Shown one piece after another: positions 1 to 10,295 of a stretch of 64,000 bases of DNA. Numbering within the stretch: position 1 is the stretch's first letter; each line of letters begins with the position of its first letter. Made by a program: the position numbers and the translations under genes. Source of the DNA: Bradyrhizobium zhengyangense. Its GTDB lineage: Bacteria > Pseudomonadota > Alphaproteobacteria > Rhizobiales > Xanthobacteraceae. Location of the stretch: contig NZ_JAKLUA010000001.1 of assembly GCF_022012435.1 (NCBI RefSeq), positions 434,001 through 498,000 on the forward strand, read 5' to 3'. A model generated the notes under the pieces. It saw only the letters and a list, made by a program, of their open reading frames with translations. It had not been told where the DNA came from and searched no databases.

Positions 1-826
1 CGTTGGCGCGCTTGGCGCCGATCAGGCCGGTGATGACGGCGTCTTGTGCGCCGGCGATGAAGAGGGAGGGCTGGTGGATCTGCGCGTCCTGCCAGGGCGC
101 GGTCAGCTCCCAATTGTGGTCGATATTGCGGTACCAGTTCAGTCCGCCGCGGAAGCCGGACTTGCGGAAGTTTTCGGTAAAATGAGCAAGATCGTCCTCG
201 CTCAACCACGCCGGTAGCGGCGCGTCGGCAGTCGCATGACCGAGAAAGCCCTTGCCCTCCTGCACGAACATCGCGGCATTCGGGTCGGCAAGCCCGCGGC
301 CGCCAAGTACCATGCGCATGGTGCGGGCGACGTCCTGCTCGAACTCGGCCTCGGCGACACCGGGCGCCTGGAAATACTGCCAGTAGAAATTGGTAATGCC
401 GCCCTGGCGCAGCAGCTCGAGCGGCCGACCGCGTCCGCGGAACGGCGGCGGCACGCTCAGGCCCGCGACCGCCGTGAAGATGTCGGGACGGAACAGGGCC
501 GCATGCCAGGCGACCGGGGCGCCCCAGTCGTGGCCGACCACCATTGCCTTGGTCTTGCCGAGCGCCTTGACCAGGCCGACGACGTCGCCCACCAGGTCAA
601 AGATCGAATAGGCTGATACGTCCGGCGGCGCCGTGCTCTGGCCAAAGCCGCGCATGTCGGGGGCCACAACGTGAAAGCCCGCGGCCGCCAACGCCGGGAT
701 CTGATGTCGCCACGAATGCGACAGTTCCGGCCAGCCATGGCACAGCACCACGAGCGGTCCCTGGCCGGCGGCTTCGCGGATGAAGAGGTCGATTCCGTTG
801 GCCTTGATCACGCGAGTCGTGGACAT
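1..826 (-). CDS. alpha/beta hydrolase, epoxide hydrolase-like (3' end outside window)
   Basis: The leftward frame from the ATG at 826 stays open to the window edge and encodes a soluble alpha/beta-hydrolase; the C-terminus lies outside. The oxyanion motif HGWPE is near residue 30 and the nucleophile motif GHDWGAP near residue 100. An Asp nucleophile in HDWG is the pattern of epoxide hydrolases and haloalkane dehalogenases rather than serine esterases. The catalytic His would be in the missing part. It is divergent from the carboxypeptidase gene. The substrate cannot be told from sequence. Confidence 0.8.
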   Translation of the reverse strand, partial: MSTTRVIKANGIDLFIREAAGQGPLVVLCHGWPELSHSWRHQIPALAAAGFHVVAPDMRGFGQSTAPPDVSAYSIFDLVGDVVGLVKALGKTKAMVVGHDWGAPVAWHAALFRPDIFTAVAGLSVPPPFRGRGRPLELLRQGGITNFYWQYFQAPGVAEAEFEQDVARTMRMVLGGRGLADPNAAMFVQEGKGFLGHATADAPLPAWLSEDDLAHFTENFRKSGFRGGLNWYRNIDHNWELTAPWQDAQIHQPSLFIAGAQDAVITGLIGAKRAN

Positions 827-978
827 CGCTTTTTCGCCTTGTTTCAGGGGTTTGGTCAGGAAACATGAGGTGTCACGATAGAGATGCGACGAGAATCGTG
901 CAATCTCGGGGCAAGCGCCGATCCTCGTGTTGTTCGCACCGGTTCCGTTTGTTAGAACGCGGCTCTCAGGGCTTCGCC

Positions 979-2241
979 ATGGCATTTCATCTCATCCTGC
1001 TCAGCCATCCCCGGTTTACAGCCGGAGCGTGGGCGCGCGGGCTGGTCGCGGCGGCGCTTGCCGTGAGCCTCAGCTGGGGCGGGGTGCTCTATGCCGCCAA
1101 TCAAAGCGTCCAGGGCGCCAAGAAAACCGAAGATGCCGGCTTCGACGGCGACGCCCCCACGGCGATCCTGATCGAGGCCTCCAGCGGCAGCGTGCTGTTC
1201 GAAAAGAATGCCGACGAGCTGCGCGCGCCCTCCAGCATGATGAAGCTCGTGACCGCGGAGGTCGTGTTCAACGCGATCAAGAAGGGCGACATTAAGCTGA
1301 CCGACGAATATCGGATCAGCGAGAATGCCTGGCGCAGGGGCGGGGCGCCCTCCGGCGGCTCGACCATGTTCGCAGCCATCAACAGCAAGGTCTCGGTCGA
1401 CGACCTCCTGCACGGTGCGATCATCCAGAGCGGCAACGATGCCTGCATCGCGCTCGCCGAAGGCATTGCCGGCAACGAGAAGATCTTCGCCTCCGACTTC
1501 ATGACCAAGCGCGCCCGCGAGCTCGGCATGACCAAGTCGACCTTTGCCAATTCTAACGGCTTGCCCGACCCCGGCAACAAGATGACGGTGCGCGAGCTCG
1601 GTATGCTCGCGCGGCACATCATCCTGGACTTCCCGGAGTTCTACAAACTGTTCGGCGAGAAGGAGTTCACCTGGAATAAGATCCGTCAGCCCAACCGCAA
1701 TCCGCTGCTCAATTCGATGGAAGGGGCCGACGGCCTCAAGACCGGTTACACTAAGGAGGGCGGCTATGGCATGGTCGGCTCGGCGGTGCAGAACGGTACG
1801 CGGTTGATCGTCGTCGTCAACGGGCTTGAGGATATCGAGGATCGTGCCACCGAAGCCAAGAAGATGCTGGAATGGGGTTTTCGCAATTTCGAGACCCGGA
1901 CGCTGATTGCAGCTGACCAGCCCGTCGGTTACGCCAAGGTGTTTGGCGGCGAGAGCCGCTCGGTGAAGCTGGTTGCGAAAGAGCCGGTGAAGGTGATGGT
2001 GCACAAGAGCGGCGGCGATAAGCTGATCGCACGCATTGTCTATAGCGGTCCCGTGCGTGCACCGATTCAGGAGGGCCAGCGGGTCGGCGTGGTCAAGGTC
2101 TGGCGCAGCGGCAATATCGCGGTGGAAACGCCGGTCTACGCGGCAGAATCGATCGGCACCGGCTCGACCATGCGGCGCGCGATCGACGGCGCCAGCGAGC
2201 TCGTGATCGGCATGTTCCGCGCGGGCGCCGAGAAGCTTTGA
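979..2241 (+). CDS. dacA: D-alanyl-D-alanine carboxypeptidase (penicillin-binding protein 5/6 type)
   Basis: Periplasmic DD-carboxypeptidase that trims the terminal D-Ala from peptidoglycan stem peptides. The three active-site motifs of the family are visible: SSMMK (SxxK, around residue 80), SGN within QSGNDA, and KTG within LKTGYT. The C-terminal part fits the beta-rich PBP5 domain, followed by an amphipathic end that usually anchors the protein to the inner membrane. The ATG at 979 is preferred because it puts a hydrophobic signal segment (LVAAALAVSLSW) near the N-terminus; the frame is open upstream to 865. It lies just upstream of tmk. Confidence 0.9.
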   Translation: MAFHLILLSHPRFTAGAWARGLVAAALAVSLSWGGVLYAANQSVQGAKKTEDAGFDGDAPTAILIEASSGSVLFEKNADELRAPSSMMKLVTAEVVFNAIKKGDIKLTDEYRISENAWRRGGAPSGGSTMFAAINSKVSVDDLLHGAIIQSGNDACIALAEGIAGNEKIFASDFMTKRARELGMTKSTFANSNGLPDPGNKMTVRELGMLARHIILDFPEFYKLFGEKEFTWNKIRQPNRNPLLNSMEGADGLKTGYTKEGGYGMVGSAVQNGTRLIVVVNGLEDIEDRATEAKKMLEWGFRNFETRTLIAADQPVGYAKVFGGESRSVKLVAKEPVKVMVHKSGGDKLIARIVYSGPVRAPIQEGQRVGVVKVWRSGNIAVETPVYAAESIGTGSTMRRAIDGASELVIGMFRAGAEKL

Positions 2242-2243
2242 CG

Positions 2244-2930
2244 ATGAGTGAGAGCACGGGACAGCGGCCGTCCGGGCGCGGACGCTTCATCACCTTTGAA
2301 GGCGGCGAGGGGACCGGCAAGTCGACCCAGATCAAGAAACTCGCCGAGCGTCTCAGCGCGACCAGATTGCGGACCCTGGTCACGCGCGAGCCCGGCGGCT
2401 CGCCCGGCGCCGAGATCATGCGCCATCTGGTGCTGTCGGGGATGGGCAAGCTACTCGGGCCCGAAGCCGAGACGCTGCTATTCGCGGCCGCGCGCGACGA
2501 CCACGTCCGCACCGTGATCGAGCCCGCGCTCAAACAAGGCGTCTGGGTGCTGTGCGACCGCTTCGCCGACTCGACACGAGCCTATCAGGGCAGCCTCGGC
2601 AGCGTGCCTGCCGGGCTGATCAACGCGATGCAGCGGGTCACCATCGGCGATCTCAAGCCTGATCTCACCATCATCCTCGATCTGCCAGTCGAGATCGGCC
2701 TGGCACGCGCGGCGGCACGGCGCGGCAGCGGCACGCCTGACCGGTTCGAGGGCGAGAAGCTTGCATTCCACCAGGGCCTGCGCGAGGCCTATCGCAAGAT
2801 CGGCGCGGATGATCCCGCGCGCTGCGTGCTGATCGACGCCAATTCCGATCCTGATACGGTCGCCGGCCGCGTCTGGGCCGCGCTGCGCGAACGCCTCCTG
2901 CCGACGCCAGCATCGGTGATTTCGGCATGA
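2244..2930 (+). CDS. tmk: thymidylate kinase
   Basis: Cytosolic dTMP kinase, which makes dTDP for DNA synthesis. It shows the P-loop FEGGEGTGKST near the N-terminus, the DR(F/Y) motif in CDRFADSTRAYQG, and a lid-like RRGSGTPDRFE segment. The length of about 228 residues is normal. The ATG at 2244 begins 2 bases after the dacA stop; a TTG at 2238 in the same frame is less likely. The stop overlaps the holB start in an ATGA junction, so tmk and holB are probably translationally coupled. Confidence 0.93.
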   Translation: MSESTGQRPSGRGRFITFEGGEGTGKSTQIKKLAERLSATRLRTLVTREPGGSPGAEIMRHLVLSGMGKLLGPEAETLLFAAARDDHVRTVIEPALKQGVWVLCDRFADSTRAYQGSLGSVPAGLINAMQRVTIGDLKPDLTIILDLPVEIGLARAAARRGSGTPDRFEGEKLAFHQGLREAYRKIGADDPARCVLIDANSDPDTVAGRVWAALRERLLPTPASVISA

Positions 2931-3973
2931 GCCCGCGTCAGGCCGAGCGCGAGAGCGCTATCCCGCATCCCCGCGAGACCAGCCTCCTATTCGGCCATCG
3001 CGAGGCCGAGACGGCACTGCTGACCGCCTATCGCAGCGGGCGCATCCCGCATGCCTGGTTGATCGGCGGCCCACAGGGGATCGGCAAGGCAACGCTGGCC
3101 TATCGTATGGCGCGCTTCGTGCTCGCCCACGGCCAGCCGCTGGCGGCGGCCGTGCAGACCGCCGAAGACCTCGCCATTGATCCTGATGACGCCGTGGCGC
3201 GACAGGTCGCAGCCGGCTCGCATGGCGGCCTGCTGACGTTGGAGCGCACCGCCAACGACCGCGGGGTGATGCGCACGGTCATCACGGTCGACGAGACCCG
3301 CGAGACGATCGCGTTCTTCGGCTCGACGGCAGCAGCGGAGGGTTGGCGCGTCTGCATCGTCGACACCGTCGACGAGCTCAATCCCAATGCGGCGAATGCG
3401 CTGCTCAAGATCCTCGAGGAGCCGCCGCAGCGATCGCTGTTCCTTTTGGTGAGCCAGGCACCGGCTCGCGTGCTCGCCACCATCCAGTCGCGTTGCCGCA
3501 AGCTGCGCTTGCGATCACTGACTACCGACGAGGTCATTGGCGCGGCCGCTGCGGCTGCCGACATCCCGCCGACCGATTTGGCGCTGCGCGAGGCAGCGGA
3601 GGCCTCCGAGGGCAGCGTCTCGCGCGCGCTGACGCTGCTCGGCGGCGACGCGTTGAAGCTCCAGCAGCGCACGGCGGCGCTGCTGGCACGGTTGCCGGAG
3701 GTCGATCCGCGTGATCTGCACACGCTTGGTGAGTCCCTCGGCACCAGCGACCGCGTAGCGCTTGCCGCCTTCGTCGACGGCATCGATCGCTGGATTGCGG
3801 ACCGCCTGCATGCAGATGATGCCAATGCCAACCAGAACCTGCCGCGCCTTGCGCGCTTGAGCGAGGTATGGGAAAAGATCGTCCGCGCCGCGCGCGACAC
3901 CGAAACCTACAATCTGGAGCGAAAGCCCCTGGTTTTCTCGGTGTTCGGCTGGCTGGCGGACGCAACGCGCTAG
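2927..3973 (+). CDS. holB: DNA polymerase III subunit delta prime
   Basis: Clamp-loader subunit that helps load the beta clamp. The AAA+ N-terminus has the P-loop-like GGPQGIGKATLAYR. Sensor-type residues follow in the Asn-rich segment NPNAANALLKILEEPP, a hallmark of the DnaX/HolB family, then SRCRKLRL. The length of 348 residues is typical of alphaproteobacterial HolB. It overlaps tmk by 4 bp. The tmk-holB-metG-tatD order is common in Rhizobiales. Confidence 0.92.
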   Translation: MSPRQAERESAIPHPRETSLLFGHREAETALLTAYRSGRIPHAWLIGGPQGIGKATLAYRMARFVLAHGQPLAAAVQTAEDLAIDPDDAVARQVAAGSHGGLLTLERTANDRGVMRTVITVDETRETIAFFGSTAAAEGWRVCIVDTVDELNPNAANALLKILEEPPQRSLFLLVSQAPARVLATIQSRCRKLRLRSLTTDEVIGAAAAAADIPPTDLALREAAEASEGSVSRALTLLGGDALKLQQRTAALLARLPEVDPRDLHTLGESLGTSDRVALAAFVDGIDRWIADRLHADDANANQNLPRLARLSEVWEKIVRAARDTETYNLERKPLVFSVFGWLADATR

Positions 3974-4022
3974 AGCATGATTCGGAAAAGTGCGTAGCGG
4001 TTTTTCCAAGAGGATCATGCTC
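3973..4022. repeat. Rhizobiales-type dispersed palindromic repeat
   Basis: An imperfect inverted repeat starts GAGCATGATTC and ends GGATCATGCTC, with GGAAAAG and TTTTTCC arms inside. Elements of this pattern are scattered between genes in Bradyrhizobium and relatives. It begins at the holB stop codon and could fold into a transcript-end hairpin between holB and metG. Confidence 0.6.
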
Positions 4023-4083
4023 GAAATAACAACCTAACGCAGGTTCGTTTCCAAATTTCGGGAAGCCGGTAAAGGAATTTGTC

Positions 4084-6036
4084 GTGGCAACACGAGCTAA
4101 GAAAGCCGCCAAGGGCAAGAGCAGCAAGAAGGCTGCAAAGAAGGTCGCCAAGAAGGCCGTGAAGGCACTGGCGCGCAAGGCTGCCAAGAAGGTCAAGAAA
4201 ACCAAGAAGGCTGTCGCCAAGAGGGGCGTGAAGAACAGCGCTGCGAAGACGGCAACGAAGGCCAGCAAGAAGGCTGCGAAGAAGCAGGTCGTCGCCAAGA
4301 AAGCGGCGAAGAAACCAGCTAAAGCTCCTGCAAAGAATGCGGTCAAGAAGGCAAGAGTGGCTGAGCCCGCCGTGATCGCCGCACCGGCTCCGATCGCCGC
4401 GCCGCCAAAAGCCGCGAAGCCCAAAGTGTCAAAACCCAAGGCGCCGAAGCTGATGGCCGCACCGAAAGCGGATAAGCCCGCGGCCGCGCCCGCTCGCGAC
4501 AACGTCTTCTACATCTCGACCGCCATCGCCTATCCCAACGGCAGCCCGCATATCGGGCACGCCTATGAGGCAATCTCGGCCGACGTGCTGGCGCGCTTCG
4601 CCCGGCTCGACGGCAAGGACGTGTTCTTCCTGACCGGCACGGACGAGCACGGCCAGAAGATGGTTCAGACCGCGCAGAACGAGGGCCTGTCCCCGTCCGC
4701 ACTTGCGACCCGCAATGCCAACCGCTTCAAGGAGATGGATCAGCGCCTGAACGTCTCGTTCGACCGCTTCATTCGCACCACCGAAGAGCAGCATCATCGC
4801 TCGAGCCAGGAGATCTGGCGGCGCATGGAAGCGAATGGCGACATCTACGCCGACACCTATTCGGGCTGGTACTCGGTGCGTGATGAGGCCTATTACGCCG
4901 AGGATGAAACACGCCTGAATGACGATGGCGTACGCCTCGGACCGCAGGGCACGCCGGTCGAATGGGTCGAGGAGAAGAGCTATTTCTTCCGCCTGTCGGC
5001 CTATCAGGACAAGCTGCTGAAGCTTTATGCGGACCATCCTGAATTTGTCGGCCCGGATGCGCGCCGCAACGAGGTGGTAAGTTTCGTCAAGGGAGGCCTG
5101 CGCGATCTCTCGATCTCGCGCACCACCTTCGATTGGGGCGTGAAGGTGCCAGGCAACGAAGAGCATGTGATGTATGTCTGGGTCGACGCGCTGACCAACT
5201 ACATCACCGGCGTCGGCTTCCCCGACGAAAGCGACAAGAACTGGCGTTACTGGCCGGCGGACGTGCATATCATCGGCAAGGACATCATCCGTTTCCACGC
5301 CGTATACTGGCCGGCGTTCCTGCTGTCGGCCGGCCTTGCGCTGCCGAAGCGGGTCTATGCCCACGGGTTCCTCTTCAACAGGGGCGAGAAGATGTCGAAG
5401 TCGGTCGGCAACGTCGTCGATCCCTTCAATCTCGCCGACCAGTACGGCGTCGACCAGATGCGCTATTTCTTCCTGCGCGAGGTGTCCTACGGCCAGGACG
5501 GCAACTACAACCATGAGGCCATCGTCGCGCGCATCAATGCCGATCTCGCCAACGATCTCGGCAACCTCGCGCAACGCTCTTTGTCGATGATCGCAAAACA
5601 GCTTGGCGGCGTGCTGCCGGAGCCCGGCGCGTTCAGCGACAACGATCAGGCGATCCTGGCGATGGCAGACGGCATGATTGCCGCGTCGCGCGAAGCCATG
5701 GCGACGCAGCAGATCCATCACTGGCTCAATGCCGTGTGGGCCGTGGTCGCGGAAGCCAATCGCTATTTCGCGGGCGAGGCGCCATGGGCGCTCGCCAAGA
5801 CTGATCCTGTCAGGCAGAAGACGGTGCTCTATGTCACCGCCGAAGTTGTGCGCCAGATCGCGATCCTGGCCCAGCCCGCGATGCCGACCGCATCAGGGCT
5901 GCTGCTCGATAGCCTCGGCATCCCGGCAGCCGAGCGCAATTTCGCGATGCTCGGCGGCGAGAAGCGTATCGCTCCCGGCACGACACTGCCAGCACCGACG
6001 CCAGCGTTCCCGCGCTACATCGAGCCCGCGGCCTAG
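4084..6036 (+). CDS. metG: methionyl-tRNA synthetase with Lys/Ala-rich N-terminal extension
   Basis: Charges tRNA-Met. The catalytic core starts near residue 140 ([14 protein letters not shown]) and contains the class I signatures SPHIGHAY and EKMSKSVGN. No CxxC zinc knuckles are seen in the connective region. No C-terminal EMAP-like dimerisation domain is present: the protein ends about 20 residues after the anticodon-binding helices. The first ~135 residues are almost entirely Lys, Ala, Val and Pro repeats (KKAAKK, AKKAVK), resembling histone H1 or AlgP-type tails. The start is a GTG at 4084 with an AAGGA ribosome site about 8 bases upstream, which supports translation of the extension. Confidence 0.9.
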   Translation: MATRAKKAAKGKSSKKAAKKVAKKAVKALARKAAKKVKKTKKAVAKRGVKNSAAKTATKASKKAAKKQVVAKKAAKKPAKAPAKNAVKKARVAEPAVIAAPAPIAAPPKAAKPKVSKPKAPKLMAAPKADKPAAAPARDNVFYISTAIAYPNGSPHIGHAYEAISADVLARFARLDGKDVFFLTGTDEHGQKMVQTAQNEGLSPSALATRNANRFKEMDQRLNVSFDRFIRTTEEQHHRSSQEIWRRMEANGDIYADTYSGWYSVRDEAYYAEDETRLNDDGVRLGPQGTPVEWVEEKSYFFRLSAYQDKLLKLYADHPEFVGPDARRNEVVSFVKGGLRDLSISRTTFDWGVKVPGNEEHVMYVWVDALTNYITGVGFPDESDKNWRYWPADVHIIGKDIIRFHAVYWPAFLLSAGLALPKRVYAHGFLFNRGEKMSKSVGNVVDPFNLADQYGVDQMRYFFLREVSYGQDGNYNHEAIVARINADLANDLGNLAQRSLSMIAKQLGGVLPEPGAFSDNDQAILAMADGMIAASREAMATQQIHHWLNAVWAVVAEANRYFAGEAPWALAKTDPVRQKTVLYVTAEVVRQIAILAQPAMPTASGLLLDSLGIPAAERNFAMLGGEKRIAPGTTLPAPTPAFPRYIEPAA

Positions 6037-6462
6037 CCTTACGCAACCTTGTGGTGATGCGATTCGGAAACCGGGTCGTCTCACCACGAAGCGATTGCAG
6101 GTGTATCAGGACCTGCCAGCCATCGCCGTTGGCCGAAAATCGGTATCGAGATAGGCGGCATCGCTCTGCGACCGGTGTCAAACGCGAGATTCGATTCGCG
6201 TCATTGATTCAGATCATTGCAAACGAAACGCAGGTCTCTGCTTCTCATACGGGAAGCAGCAGGGCCAGGTTGCCTCGCGGCGTTCGATTGGGGGACGCAT
6301 CCATTGCAACGATAAGGTGACGCATGCCAATGAGAGGTCCGAGGCTTTAGCGGCGCCGGTTTGCAGTCGCCGCAGGGACTGCAACGTGCCAAGGGAAATG
6401 GTTAGCTCGATATTGCGTCGTTCGCCTGGAAGCGACCTTGAGAGCCGCATGGTAGGTGGGAT
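6037..6462. other. intergenic region upstream of the sensor kinase
   Basis: No gene is convincing here. It should hold the sensor-kinase promoter. The only notable motif is TTGATTCAGATCAT at 6204-6217, close to an FNR/FixK box (TTGA-N6-TCAA with the last base different), about 245 bp before the kinase start. Confidence 0.5.
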
Positions 6463-8520
6463 TTGAGCTATCCGGATACCCGAGACGCTGGCGAGGCTTC
6501 CGGAGAATTGAAAACCTCGCTATGGCTCAAACTGCAACAGCGGCTACGCGCGCTGAAATTCGGCAAGGAGTTCGCGCATCGGACCAAGGCAGCAGCCGAT
6601 TTGCGCGCGAGCGAAGCGAGATTCAGAGGGGTCCTCGCGGCGAGTCCGGACGCGGTGCTCATGGTCAACAACGCCGGTGTGATCGAGTTCGCCAGCGACC
6701 GCGTCCAGGATATTTTTGGGTACGCGCCTGAAGATCTCGTGGACAAGCCCGTCAGCATACTGATCCCGGAGCGATTTCGTAGCGGACATTTGCCCCATCT
6801 GAGTGCCTACTTCACGCAACCGAAGACCCGCATGATGGGCGGTGGTCTGTTGCTGTGGGGACGCCGCAAAGATTCGACGGAATTTCCGGCCGAGATCAGT
6901 CTCAGTCCAATTGCGATGGCCGATCGGTCCGCCGCGATCGCTGCGGTAAGGGACATTTCGGAGCGCAGGGCTCTTGAGGCTCTCCAGCAAAAGGCGGCAG
7001 AAGCCTTGCGCGAGAGCGAAAGACGCCTGAGGTATTTCATCAAGTATGCCCCCGCCGCGATTGCGATACTTGATAGAGAGCTGCGCTACCTCGTCTACAG
7101 CGACCGGTGGCTTGCGGACTATGGCCTTGGCGGGCAGGACCTGCGCGGGCTGTCACACTATGAGGTCTTTCCTGAGATCCCGGATCGCTGGCGCGACATT
7201 CATCGCCGCGCGCTTGCGGGCGAGACTCTTCGTGCCGATGAAGATTCTTTCACGAGGGTCGACGGGCGCGTGCAATGGCTACGTTGGGAGGTGCGCCCCT
7301 GGTTTGATACCCTCGGCAACATTGGCGGTGTTGCCTTCTTGACCGAGGACATTACGGATCGCAAGCGGATGGAAGCGCAGCTGTTGCAGGCGCAGAAGAT
7401 GCAGGCAATCGGGCAGCTGACAGGCGGGGTCGCCCACGACTTCAACAATCTGTTGACGGTCATTCTCGGCAATGCAGAGGTCTTGCTTGACGAGATGAAG
7501 AGCGACGATGCGCATCGCAAGCTGGTCGAGCCAATTGTTGCAGCCGCTGAACGTGGCGCAAGTTTGACACAGCTGATGCTTGCCTTCGCCCGACGCCAGG
7601 CTCTCGAGCCGAGCACTTTTGATCTGAACGAGGTCGTGACGCGCATGAACGCGCTGCTACGGCGTACGATCGGCGAGAACGTCGAGGTCGATCTTCGTTT
7701 GATGAAGTCATTGTGGGCAGTAACCGCAGATATCCGTCAAATGGAGACTGCGATCCTCAACGTCGTTCTGAATGCGCGCGATGCAATGCCGCAGGGAGGC
7801 AAGCTGACGATCGAGACCAGCAATGTCGAACTGTCGGACGACTATGCCGCGCATAGCGTGGAGGTCAATCCAGGCCAATACGTCATGATGGCTTTGTCCG
7901 ATACGGGAAGCGGCATAGCGCCCGAAGTCCTTGACCGGATTTTCGAGCCGTTTTTCACAACCAAGCCGGTCGGCAAGGGGACGGGACTTGGGCTGAGCAT
8001 GGTGCACGGCTTCGTCAAGCAGACGGGCGGACACATCCAGATTTACAGCGAGGTCGGACACGGCACCTGCGTGAAGATCTTTTTGCCGCGTGCCAAAGCC
8101 GATGCGATCACTGCCGCTCAGCCAGCCCGTGCTCCTGCAACCCTTGCGACGGGCACTGAATCGATCCTCGTCGTGGAGGACGATCCTCACGTGCGGATGT
8201 TCGCGGTCCAGCAATTGCGCCGCCTGGGCTATACAGTGACCGAGGCCAGCGATGGGCCGTCTGCGCTGCAGGAGGTGTCGCGTTCCGGTTCTCCCGATCT
8301 CTTGTTTACAGACGTCGTAATGCCTGGCGGCATGACCGGAAGGCAACTCGCAGAGCGGGTGGGGCAGATGGCCCCCGGCATCAAGATTTTGTACACATCG
8401 GGTTACACCGAGAACTCGATCTCCCATCATGGCCGCCTCGATCCTGGGATTCATCTGCTGCAAAAGCCTTACAAGAGCGACAAGCTCGCGCGTAAGGTGC
8501 GCGAAGTGCTGGACCTCTGA
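6463..8520 (+). CDS. hybrid sensor histidine kinase with two PAS domains and a receiver
   Basis: Predicted cytosolic hybrid kinase of 685 residues with no membrane segment. Order: PAS (about 50-170), PAS with a PAC tail (about 190-300), a dimerisation/phosphoacceptor helix with the His in [11 protein letters not shown], a HATPase domain ([21 protein letters not shown]), and a C-terminal receiver with the phosphoacceptor Asp in [11 protein letters not shown] and the Lys in QKPY. The proposed start is TTG at 6463, with GGTGGG just upstream; no ATG is available before the first PAS. It lies between metG and tatD. The signal and partner are unknown. Confidence 0.85.
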   Translation: MSYPDTRDAGEASGELKTSLWLKLQQRLRALKFGKEFAHRTKAAADLRASEARFRGVLAASPDAVLMVNNAGVIEFASDRVQDIFGYAPEDLVDKPVSILIPERFRSGHLPHLSAYFTQPKTRMMGGGLLLWGRRKDSTEFPAEISLSPIAMADRSAAIAAVRDISERRALEALQQKAAEALRESERRLRYFIKYAPAAIAILDRELRYLVYSDRWLADYGLGGQDLRGLSHYEVFPEIPDRWRDIHRRALAGETLRADEDSFTRVDGRVQWLRWEVRPWFDTLGNIGGVAFLTEDITDRKRMEAQLLQAQKMQAIGQLTGGVAHDFNNLLTVILGNAEVLLDEMKSDDAHRKLVEPIVAAAERGASLTQLMLAFARRQALEPSTFDLNEVVTRMNALLRRTIGENVEVDLRLMKSLWAVTADIRQMETAILNVVLNARDAMPQGGKLTIETSNVELSDDYAAHSVEVNPGQYVMMALSDTGSGIAPEVLDRIFEPFFTTKPVGKGTGLGLSMVHGFVKQTGGHIQIYSEVGHGTCVKIFLPRAKADAITAAQPARAPATLATGTESILVVEDDPHVRMFAVQQLRRLGYTVTEASDGPSALQEVSRSGSPDLLFTDVVMPGGMTGRQLAERVGQMAPGIKILYTSGYTENSISHHGRLDPGIHLLQKPYKSDKLARKVREVLDL

Positions 8521-8681
8521 TCGCGCTGCCTTCACTTGGCCTCCGCGTTAGATTGCACGTGCTTCGGAACCGGCCCGGATGAGCGGTTGTCGGTCCCGTT
8601 GACGTCCCCTGACGCTTCCCCTACCTGTGAACGGCTGGTCCCGGCTGGCCTCAGGATTTGTTTGGAAAGCGATACTCGGAG

Positions 8682-9458
8682 ATGTTGGTCGACAGTCACT
8701 GCCATCTGGATTTCCCGGACTTTGCGGAGGATCTCGACGGGATCGTGTCGCGTGCCCGCGCGGCCGGGATTGGCCGCATGGTCACGATCTCGACACGGGT
8801 GCGAAAGCTCGGTCAGCTTCTCGCCATCGCCGAGCGCTATGATGACGTCTATTGCTCGGTCGGCACCCATCCGCACAATGCGGATGAGGAAGACGGCATC
8901 TCGCCGGACGAGTTGATCGCGCTGACACGGCATCCCAAGGTGATCGCGCTCGGCGAAGCCGGGCTCGACTATTTCTACGATGATAGCTCACCGGAGGCGC
9001 AGGCGAGGGGCTTTCGTGCCCATATCGCCGCCGCGCGCGCCACCGGCCTGCCGCTGGTGATCCACACCCGCGAGGCGGATGAGGATTGCGCCCGCATCCT
9101 GGAGGAGGAGGCGGCAACGGGATCGTTTCGCGCCGTGCTGCATTGTTACACCGGCGGGCGTGAGCTGGCGCTCAAGGCGGTGTCGCTCGGGCTCTATGTG
9201 GGATTCACGGGCATCTTGACCTTCAAGAAGTCGGATACTCTGCGCGCGCTCGCGGCCGAACTACCTGCTGACCGTATTCTGGTTGAAACAGACTCGCCTT
9301 ACCTTGCGCCGGGCAAGTTCCGGGGCAAGCGCAACGAGCCGGCCTATGTGGTCGAGGTCGCCAAGGTGCTGGCCGAAACGCGTGGCGTGTCGCTCGATGA
9401 GATTTCACGTCAGACGACTGAAAATTTCTTCCGCCTGTTCTCCAAGGTGAAAGCTTGA
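8682..9458 (+). CDS. TatD-family metal-dependent DNase
   Basis: TIM-barrel hydrolase of 258 residues. Metal-ligand motifs are intact: DSHCHLDFPDF at the N-terminus, GEAGLDYFYD, VIHTRE, LHCYTGG and the ETDSPYLAP motif near the C-terminus. Family members are 3'-5' exonucleases on DNA. The ATG at 8682 is chosen because MLVDSHCHLD is the conserved N-terminus. It is followed after 13 bp by a metallohydrolase gene, so the two are likely co-transcribed. A second, diverged TatD-fold protein occurs in the window as QatD. Confidence 0.92.
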   Translation: MLVDSHCHLDFPDFAEDLDGIVSRARAAGIGRMVTISTRVRKLGQLLAIAERYDDVYCSVGTHPHNADEEDGISPDELIALTRHPKVIALGEAGLDYFYDDSSPEAQARGFRAHIAAARATGLPLVIHTREADEDCARILEEEAATGSFRAVLHCYTGGRELALKAVSLGLYVGFTGILTFKKSDTLRALAAELPADRILVETDSPYLAPGKFRGKRNEPAYVVEVAKVLAETRGVSLDEISRQTTENFFRLFSKVKA

Positions 9459-9471
9459 GGTTGGTAGCCGC

Positions 9472-10269
9472 ATGACGCTGACGCTGACGATCCTGGGCTG
9501 CGGCTCCTCCGCCGGTGTGCCGCGTCCCGCCCTCGGCTGGGGCGCATGCGATCCCACCAACCCCAAGAACCGCCGCCGCCGCTGCTCGCTGCTGGTCGAA
9601 AAGACATCTCATCACGGCACCACGCGCATTGTGATCGATACCTCGCCCGACCTGCGCGAGCAGCTCATCTCGACCGATGTCGACCACATCGACGCGGTGT
9701 TCCTGACGCATGAACATGCCGATCAGACCCACGGCATGGACGATCTGCGTCCGGTCGTGATGCACATGCGCAGGCGCATTCCGGTCTATTTCAATCAGTC
9801 GACCGCGAAAGACATCCTGGCGCGGTTCTCCTATTGCTTCATCGCGCCGGAGGGCAGCGACTATCCGCCGATCCTCGTCAGGCATTCGATCGAGGCCGGC
9901 GGGAGCCAGATCATCAGCGGCAAGGGCGGCGAGGTGACCATGACCGCCTTTCTGGTCCAGCACGGCAACATTCCAGCGCTCGGCTATCGCATCGGCAATG
10001 CAGCCTACACGCCTGACCTCAACGACATCCCCCGGGAGAGCTGGGACGCTTTGGAAAACCTCGATCTATGGATCGTCGATGGCCTGCGCTACACCCAGCA
10101 TGTCAGCCATTTCAGCATCAGCGACGCCTTGTCGTGGATCGAGCGCTTCAAGCCCAAGCGCGCCGTCATCACCAACATGACGGCGGATGTCGATTATGAG
10201 GTGATCCGGCAGAAGCTACCCGCGAGCGTGGTGCCGGCCTATGACGGCTTAAGGCTGGAGACGCACTAG
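9472..10269 (+). CDS. metallo-beta-lactamase-fold hydrolase, PhnP-like
   Basis: A 265-residue hydrolase. It starts with GCGSSAGVPRP, a glycine-rich strand typical of PhnP-like phosphodiesterases, and has the metal motif THEHADQTHG (HxHxD), further ligands including NDIP and the late VSHFS His, and ITNMTADVDY near the end. PhnP proteins cleave cyclic phosphodiesters, but no phn genes are nearby. This gene commonly follows tatD in alphaproteobacteria. The true substrate is unknown. Confidence 0.85.
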   Translation: MTLTLTILGCGSSAGVPRPALGWGACDPTNPKNRRRRCSLLVEKTSHHGTTRIVIDTSPDLREQLISTDVDHIDAVFLTHEHADQTHGMDDLRPVVMHMRRRIPVYFNQSTAKDILARFSYCFIAPEGSDYPPILVRHSIEAGGSQIISGKGGEVTMTAFLVQHGNIPALGYRIGNAAYTPDLNDIPRESWDALENLDLWIVDGLRYTQHVSHFSISDALSWIERFKPKRAVITNMTADVDYEVIRQKLPASVVPAYDGLRLETH

Positions 10270-10295
10270 CCTGCCAGCAGCGTACCACTGCTAAA

